Positions 4,514 to 8,404 of a DNA stretch of 8,404 nt are shown in pieces. Under the pieces are notes generated by a model. That model was not told the origin of the DNA. It ran no database searches and worked only from the letters and a program-made list of their open reading frames with translations. Origin of the DNA: Clostridia bacterium (GTDB lineage Bacteria > Bacillota > Clostridia > Oscillospirales > Butyricicoccaceae); NCBI GenBank assembly GCA_017556565.1, contig JAFYMQ010000034.1, positions 1 through 8,404 on the forward strand, read 5' to 3'. How positions within the stretch are numbered: position 1 is the first letter of the stretch; each line of letters begins with the position of its first letter. Made by a program: the position numbers and the translations under genes.

Positions 4514-5695
4514 ATGTTGACCGTCATAAAGTTTGGCGGCAGTTCACTTGCAACTGCCGAAAAAATATACAACGCCGCTGCCATAGCCTGGGATCACAAA
4601 AAACAGGGCAAAGACGTGGTCATGGTAGTATCGGCAAGAGGAAAAAGCACCGATGAACTTCTGCTGCAGGCATCCCGGATAGTCAGAGAGCCTGATACAC
4701 GGGAACTTGACGTGCTGCTCAGTACGGGTGAGCAGGTGAGTATGTCGCTGGTCGCCATGCAGCTTATCTCGATGGGCGTGCCCGCCGTATCTCTGTGCGG
4801 CTGGCAGGCAGGAATACTGACCGAGGACAAACACAACTCCTCCCGCATAATCAGTATACATACCGAGCGGATACTTGAGGAGCTAAGAAGCGGCAGGATC
4901 GTTGTCGTGGCAGGTTTTCAGGGTGTGGACAGCAGGGGAGACATCACCACCATCGGCAGAGGCGGCTCTGATACCAGCGCCGTGGCGCTTGCAGCCGCGC
5001 TGGGTGCCGACGAGTGTTTGATTTACACCGATGTGGACGGTGTGTATTCGGCAGATCCCAATATGGCAGAAGGGGCACTCAGACACACAACCCTCGGCTA
5101 TGACCAGATGCTGGAAATGGCATCCTTGGGCGCAGGTGTACTGCATAACAGATCGGTAGAACTGGCAAAATCAAAGGGTGTCAAGCTTTCGGTCTTGTCA
5201 AGCTTGAGTAGCAGCGGCGGCACCGAAATTGCCCCTCAGCCCATGGAGGGCAGCCGCGTAAGCGGTGTTATCTGCGACAAAAAGACCGCCCTGCTCGAGA
5301 TGTTCTCGCAGGGTATCGGTGATCTGCCTGATGTGCTGCAGCTGCTGGCACAGAGCGGTATAGGCGCGGATATGATAATATCACACACCGGCAGAACAGG
5401 ACTGACCGTGCCTCAAAACCGTGCAAAAGACGCTCTCAGGCTGCTGCTTGACAATGCCGACAGACTGGGTCTGTCATCGGTCTGCGCTGATACCAACGTT
5501 GCAAAGCTGTCTTTGGTAGGCTGCGGTCTGTGTTCGGATGCATGTGTTGCTGCACGGATGCTGGGCGCGCTGAAAGAGCAGGGCATACACATCCGCAGTA
5601 TGGTTGCCGCCGAGATCAAAATCTCGGTGCTCATCCCGTATGCCGATGCAGAGCAGGGCGTCAGGGGGGTGCACCGCGAGTTTTTCGGCAAATAA
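4514..5695 (+). CDS. lysC: Aspartate kinase (monofunctional, ACT-regulated)
   Basis: Aspartate kinase phosphorylates L-aspartate with ATP to 4-aspartyl phosphate, the first step to lysine, threonine, methionine and diaminopimelate for the cell wall. The 393-aa length is that of monofunctional class enzymes (about 400 aa). Residues 6-11 are KFGGSS, the ATP-site motif, with serine where most have threonine (KFGGTS). VSARGKSTDELL follows at about 39-50, then GRGGSDTS (148-155) and YTDVDGVYSADP (171-182), all amino-acid kinase-fold signatures. Two ACT domains follow at about 257-325 and 330-393, the second with SLVGCG (starting at 333) and AEIKISVLI, so feedback control by lysine and/or threonine is expected. 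The ATG at 4514 is 5 nt after GGAGG (4504-4508); an in-frame ATG at 4502 would overlap that site. Only a weak -10 (TATACT, 4476-4481) is visible upstream. It stands alone, without other lysine genes. Confidence 0.93.
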   Translation: MLTVIKFGGSSLATAEKIYNAAAIAWDHKKQGKDVVMVVSARGKSTDELLLQASRIVREPDTRELDVLLSTGEQVSMSLVAMQLISMGVPAVSLCGWQAGILTEDKHNSSRIISIHTERILEELRSGRIVVVAGFQGVDSRGDITTIGRGGSDTSAVALAAALGADECLIYTDVDGVYSADPNMAEGALRHTTLGYDQMLEMASLGAGVLHNRSVELAKSKGVKLSVLSSLSSSGGTEIAPQPMEGSRVSGVICDKKTALLEMFSQGIGDLPDVLQLLAQSGIGADMIISHTGRTGLTVPQNRAKDALRLLLDNADRLGLSSVCADTNVAKLSLVGCGLCSDACVAARMLGALKEQGIHIRSMVAAEIKISVLIPYADAEQGVRGVHREFFGK

Positions 5696-5734
5696 AAATC
5701 GGCAGGCAATTTGCCTGCCGAAGTCCGCTTTTTT
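5691..5734. terminator. Bidirectional terminator between aspartate kinase and nucleotidyltransferase genes
   Basis: A 9-10 bp GC-rich stem pairs TCGGCAGGC (5699-5707) with GCCTGCCGA (5713-5721), with a 3-5 nt loop. On the minus strand it is followed at once by TTTTTATTT (5698-5690 region), an ideal tail that overlaps the aspartate kinase stop codon. On the plus strand a T6 run (5729-5734) follows after 7 nt, a weaker arrangement, and it overlaps the opposing stop codon. Confidence 0.8.
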
Positions 5735-6629
5735 ATCTCAGTGCGGGATATTCGCCCTGCTCGTGCATCTTGCTCAGAGCGGCGCTCAATACCTCTGCAT
5801 CGCTGCCGTAGGTCACACCGTACCAGCGTGAGGTGGTCTTGCACATCTCAACGCTCAGCTTGCCTGCGTGTATCATGTCGTCCACGAATGCAGGGAGGTA
5901 GTATTCTTTCTTCAGCTCTCCGCTGTATTGGTGCAGCCATGCGGTAAAATGCTCCTGCATCAGGCCCATAAGCGAGGGGGCAAATCCCCATACGTTCATG
6001 GATACGGTAGTATCGGTGGGGATAGAGACTTTGCCGCCGTTTTCGTCGGTGTATACCGCGGTGTCACCCTGGAGGGTTATATCGGTGCGTTCGGTTACCT
6101 TTGCCAGCTTGCCGTTTTTTACCTCACACACGCCGCGGGAGACCGAGCCGTTTTCGCTTGCGGTGCCGCCCAGTGCAAATCCCACCATGCAGCCGCCGTT
6201 GTCGGTACATTTTTGGGACAAAAACTTGCCCAATGTCACAATGGTATCTCTGCCAAAAAAGTCGTCCGCACCGACTATGCCGAAGGGCGCATCAATATGC
6301 TCGCGGGCGGCGTAGACGGCGTGACCTGTGCCCCAGGGCTTGACGCGGTCGGGCAGGGGAGAGAAGGGCATGGGCAGATCGTCAAGAGACTGATATGCAT
6401 ACTCTATCTCAAGCTTGCCTGCGTACAGATTGCCGCTGATAATGCGCTCAAAATCCTCGCGCATCTCCTGCTTGATAACAAACACGATCTTGCCAAAACC
6501 CGCCACGTACGCATCGTACAGGGTATAGTCAACTATTATCTCGCCGTCAGGGCCAAAGGGTCTGATCTGCTTGAGTCCGCCGAACCGCGACCCCATACCT
6601 GCGGCCATAACTACCAGTGTAGGTTTCAT
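5733..6629 (-). CDS. NDP-sugar pyrophosphorylase-like nucleotidyltransferase
   Basis: The 298-aa protein starts with the nucleotide-binding signature VVMAAGMGSRFGGLKQ (residues 6-21), in which the glycine-rich loop, R15 and K20 bind the nucleoside triphosphate in the NTP_transferase family (PF00483; GalU, RmlA). KPWGTGHAV (97-105) contacts the base, as in the KPLGTGHAV-like segment of GalU-type enzymes. GADDFF (120-125) holds the metal-binding aspartate. The enzyme would condense an NTP with a sugar 1-phosphate, releasing pyrophosphate, to give an activated sugar for wall, capsule or glycan synthesis. Nucleotide and sugar cannot be decided, and no glycosyltransferase or sugar-modifying gene is adjacent. 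The fold ends without an added left-handed beta-helix domain. The ATG at 6629 follows GGGAGTGA (6643-6636). It is a single-gene unit with its own promoter and a shared terminator. Confidence 0.85.
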   Translation of the reverse strand: MKPTLVVMAAGMGSRFGGLKQIRPFGPDGEIIVDYTLYDAYVAGFGKIVFVIKQEMREDFERIISGNLYAGKLEIEYAYQSLDDLPMPFSPLPDRVKPWGTGHAVYAAREHIDAPFGIVGADDFFGRDTIVTLGKFLSQKCTDNGGCMVGFALGGTASENGSVSRGVCEVKNGKLAKVTERTDITLQGDTAVYTDENGGKVSIPTDTTVSMNVWGFAPSLMGLMQEHFTAWLHQYSGELKKEYYLPAFVDDMIHAGKLSVEMCKTTSRWYGVTYGSDAEVLSAALSKMHEQGEYPALR

Positions 6630-6661
6630 ACTTTATCACTCCCGAAACTTGCTATATATCC

Positions 6662-6690
6662 ATTATACTATACAGCAGCCAAAGGAGCAA
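6662..6690 (-). promoter_or_regulatory. Sigma-A promoter of the nucleotidyltransferase gene
   Basis: On the minus strand the -35 is TTGCTC (6690-6685) and the -10 a perfect TATAAT (6667-6662), 17 nt apart. Transcription would start near 6655, giving a leader of about 25 nt that contains the ribosome binding site. Confidence 0.75.
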
Positions 6691-6716
6691 TACGCCAACG
6701 CAGATTTAAGCCTATG

Positions 6717-7175
6717 TCAGGACTTTTTATTGAGCCCGTGCATAAACCCGCTGACATCGGCAGTATAAACCGCGCCGCCGATGACCTTGCCCTTGTAGAC
6801 CAGCAGATCGCAGAGCACATCCTGAGCATCCTTGTAGTCTTTGATGCCGATAGTGTACAGGGTGACCTTTTTGCCCTTGTATTTCTCAAGATCAAAGCCG
6901 CTGTCCTTTTGCAGCTGGTTGTACTTGGTATAAACCTCGTCAAACTCTGAGGGGATAACCACCTGTTTTTCCTGATAGCGCTCTTCGTCAAGAGTGTAGC
7001 CCAGAGACTGAACGTACTGCAGCATTTCTTCCTTCTCGCTGAGTTTGACGGTTGTTTGCGCATCGTCCTTTTTGGTGCACGAAACCAGCGTGATAACAAG
7101 CCCCACAATAATAAGAACGACCGCTGTGAGAATACCAAATGTTTTCTTGTTTAACTTAAATGTGTAAATATTCAT
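6717..7175 (-). CDS. DUF4830-type lipoprotein
   Basis: The 152-aa product has a short basic N-terminus (KLNKK, 7-11), one hydrophobic span (about 13-31) and a lipobox-like LVSC with Cys33, so it is probably a lipid-anchored extracytoplasmic protein. The mature part matches what I know of DUF4830 (PF16112): a first helix with LGYTLDEE, then VVIPSEFDEVYTKYNQLQ, a GFDLEKYKGKKV stretch, and a closing DLLVYKGKVIGG strand with a GFMHGL ending. The function of the family is unknown; it is widespread in Clostridia. The ATG at 7175 is chosen because GGAGGTG (7187-7181) is 5 nt upstream and signal-peptide topology begins there; longer in-frame extension would put polar residues before the signal. It lies downstream of the EF-G-type gene but beyond that gene's terminator. 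No good separate promoter could be fixed, although TTGTTA (7226-7221) is a possible -35. The DUF number is from memory. Confidence 0.75.
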   Translation of the reverse strand: MNIYTFKLNKKTFGILTAVVLIIVGLVITLVSCTKKDDAQTTVKLSEKEEMLQYVQSLGYTLDEERYQEKQVVIPSEFDEVYTKYNQLQKDSGFDLEKYKGKKVTLYTIGIKDYKDAQDVLCDLLVYKGKVIGGAVYTADVSGFMHGLNKKS

Positions 7176-7224
7176 ACAAACACCTCCGCACTCAATACTA
7201 TGATGCAAAGGGCAGGAATATAAC

Positions 7225-7257
7225 AAAAAACCTGCAGAGCAAACGCTCTGCAGGTTT
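7225..7257 (-). terminator. Rho-independent terminator of the EF-G-type gene
   Basis: AAACCTGCAGAGC (7228-7240) and GCTCTGCAGGTTT (7245-7257) pair perfectly over 13 bp around a 4-nt loop. On the minus strand the stem runs into a T6 tract (7230-7225). It lies 30 nt past the stop codon of the gene ending at 7288. Confidence 0.9.
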
Positions 7258-7287
7258 GATATTTGTGTGTCAGTGAGACTTGACCGA

Positions 7288-8404
7288 TCAATCTTCGTCT
7301 TCGAAGTTTGCGTGCTCGGCAATGATCTTCTCCTGCTCGACGGGAGGAACTTCCTCGTAGCGCTCGAACTTGACGGAGAAGGAGCCTCTGCCCTGAGTCA
7401 TGGAGCGGAGAGTGATAGCGTAGTCGCTGGTCTCGCTCATGGGGATCTCAGCCTCGATCATCTGGATGCCGTCGCCCTGAGGAGTCATGCCCATAACACG
7501 GCCGCGGCGCTTGTTCAGATCGCCGATGATGTCGCCCATGTAGTTGTCGGGGATAAAGACCTTCAGGCTGCCAACAGGCTCCAGAACGACGGGGTTAGCC
7601 TTGGGGATACCGGCCTTGAATGCCAGACGAGCTGCCATCTTGAAGGACAGTTCGTTGGAGTCAACGTCGTGGTACTTACCGTCCATAAGTGTAGCCTTGA
7701 GGCCAACCATGGGGAAGCCTGCCAGAACGCCGTGCTCCATAGCTTCGCGGATACCCTTTTCAACAGCGGGATGGAAGTTCTTGGGAACGCTGCCGCCGAA
7801 GATCTGCTCCTCGAAGATAAACTCTTCGCCCTCGATAGGCTCAAAGTTCATCTTAACGTTACCGTACTGACCGTGGCCACCAGACTGCTTCTTGTGGTTA
7901 CCTTCGACCATCTCGACTTTTTTGCGGATCTTCTCGCGGTATGCAACCTTGGGCTCGCTGAGCTCGACCTCAACGCCAAACTTGTTCTTCAGCTTGGAGC
8001 AGAGCAGGTCGATGTGAATATCACCGGCGCCGGAGATGACCATCTGCTTGGTCTCGGCATTGTTGACAACAGAGAATGCGGGGTCTTCGTCACGCAGACG
8101 GTTGAGGCCAGCTGCGATCTTTTCTTCGCCGCCCTTGACCTTGGAGGAGATAGCACGGCTGTAGCAGGGCTCGTTGAACTCGATACCGGTCAGAGCCAGA
8201 TCGATGCCGGGTGCGCACAGGGTATCACCGGTCATGGTGTCGCCCAGCTTGGAAACTGCACCGATGTCACCGCAGGAAACCTCGGTAACTTCCTTGTTCT
8301 TTCTGCCCTTGACGATGTAGATGTGGCCCATCTTTTCGCTGGAGCCGGTACGGGTGTTGATCAGCTGCATATCAGCGGTGACCTTACCGGAAATGACCTT
8401 GAAG
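7288..8404 (-). CDS. Elongation factor G family GTPase, C-terminal part (domains II-V; N-terminus outside window)
   Basis: The reading frame is open at the right edge; 371 codons plus the stop are visible. An internal ATG at 8370 is not the start because the frame continues upstream as FKVISGKVTAD, which fits EF-G domain II. About 320 residues of missing sequence should hold the GTPase domain. Visible parts include the domain II/III region with GDTLCAP, domain III with GAGDIHIDLL, domain IV with KKQSGGHGQYGNV, and domain V with DLNKRRGRVMGM and LRSMTQGRGSF. Canonical EF-G catalyses ribosome translocation and recycling. QSGGHGQYG, GRGSF and the separate terminator, with no tuf gene downstream, point to the EF-G-like paralog (FusA2/EF-G2 type) rather than the str-operon fusA, but this is not certain. 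Codon use is strongly biased, which implies high expression. Confidence 0.9.
   Translation of the reverse strand, partial: FKVISGKVTADMQLINTRTGSSEKMGHIYIVKGRKNKEVTEVSCGDIGAVSKLGDTMTGDTLCAPGIDLALTGIEFNEPCYSRAISSKVKGGEEKIAAGLNRLRDEDPAFSVVNNAETKQMVISGAGDIHIDLLCSKLKNKFGVEVELSEPKVAYREKIRKKVEMVEGNHKKQSGGHGQYGNVKMNFEPIEGEEFIFEEQIFGGSVPKNFHPAVEKGIREAMEHGVLAGFPMVGLKATLMDGKYHDVDSNELSFKMAARLAFKAGIPKANPVVLEPVGSLKVFIPDNYMGDIIGDLNKRRGRVMGMTPQGDGIQMIEAEIPMSETSDYAITLRSMTQGRGSFSVKFERYEEVPPVEQEKIIAEHANFEDED

Noticed and set aside
5243..5695. Possible internal start for a separate aspartate kinase beta subunit (as in Bacillus subtilis lysC), at Met244
   Set aside because: No ribosome binding site precedes this codon; GGAGG occurs only after it and no suitable start follows at the right distance.
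5868..6950. A 360-codon open frame on the plus strand
   Set aside because: It is antisense to the nucleotidyltransferase and the DUF4830 gene, shows no family motifs and lacks a ribosome binding site; it arises from the codon bias of the real genes.
7176..7322. Upstream extension of the DUF4830 protein by 49 residues
   Set aside because: It would run through the EF-G terminator and the end of that gene, and would put a polar segment before the signal peptide; ATG 7175 has a strong ribosome binding site.

Overview
The window looks like a chromosomal piece of a Gram-positive Firmicute, most likely a gut Clostridia (Ruminococcus/Oscillospiraceae-like). The reasons are strong AGGAGG-type ribosome binding sites, sigma-A promoters (TTGNNN-17-TATAAT), hairpin terminators with T tails, a DUF4830 lipoprotein, and a palindromic intergenic repeat of a kind I recall from such genomes. 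No database search was possible, so the taxon is an inference. I count nine genes, two of them cut by the window edges. The ordinary genes are mostly GC-moderate with tight spacing; one small membrane-protein gene is clearly more AT-rich.

Left block (1-2995): a TetR-type regulator on the minus strand runs off the left edge. Divergent from it is a three-gene plus-strand operon: a DUF308/HdeD-like membrane protein, an AI-2E-family transporter-type membrane protein overlapping it by 17 nt, and a PgsA-type CDP-alcohol phosphatidyltransferase 6 nt further on. The 183-nt divergent region carries inverted repeats, one arm lying between the -35 and -10 of the operon promoter, so local TetR control of a membrane/envelope operon is a reasonable hypothesis.

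Middle block (2996-3730): the operon ends at a 12-bp hairpin terminator, and a strong extended -10 promoter begins in that terminator's tail. It drives an AT-rich 91-aa membrane protein of unknown function. A 293-nt spacer follows that is almost entirely inverted repeats: a compound hairpin, a 9-bp hairpin fused to a ~100-nt imperfect palindromic element, and two terminators serving the converging genes.

Right block (3731-8404): a minus-strand P-loop kinase-like protein with a TTG start and a near-perfect promoter is divergent from a stand-alone aspartate kinase (lysC-type) with two C-terminal ACT domains. The aspartate kinase converges on a nucleotide-sugar pyrophosphorylase-like gene, sharing a bidirectional terminator. 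Then come a DUF4830 lipoprotein and the C-terminal two thirds of an EF-G-type translation factor, both minus strand and each apparently separately transcribed. These genes do not form one pathway; this is mostly core genome. I see no phage, CRISPR, toxin-antitoxin, RNA gene or transposase. The most unusual material is the repeat-rich spacer with the AT-rich small membrane gene beside it, and the TetR-controlled membrane operon.
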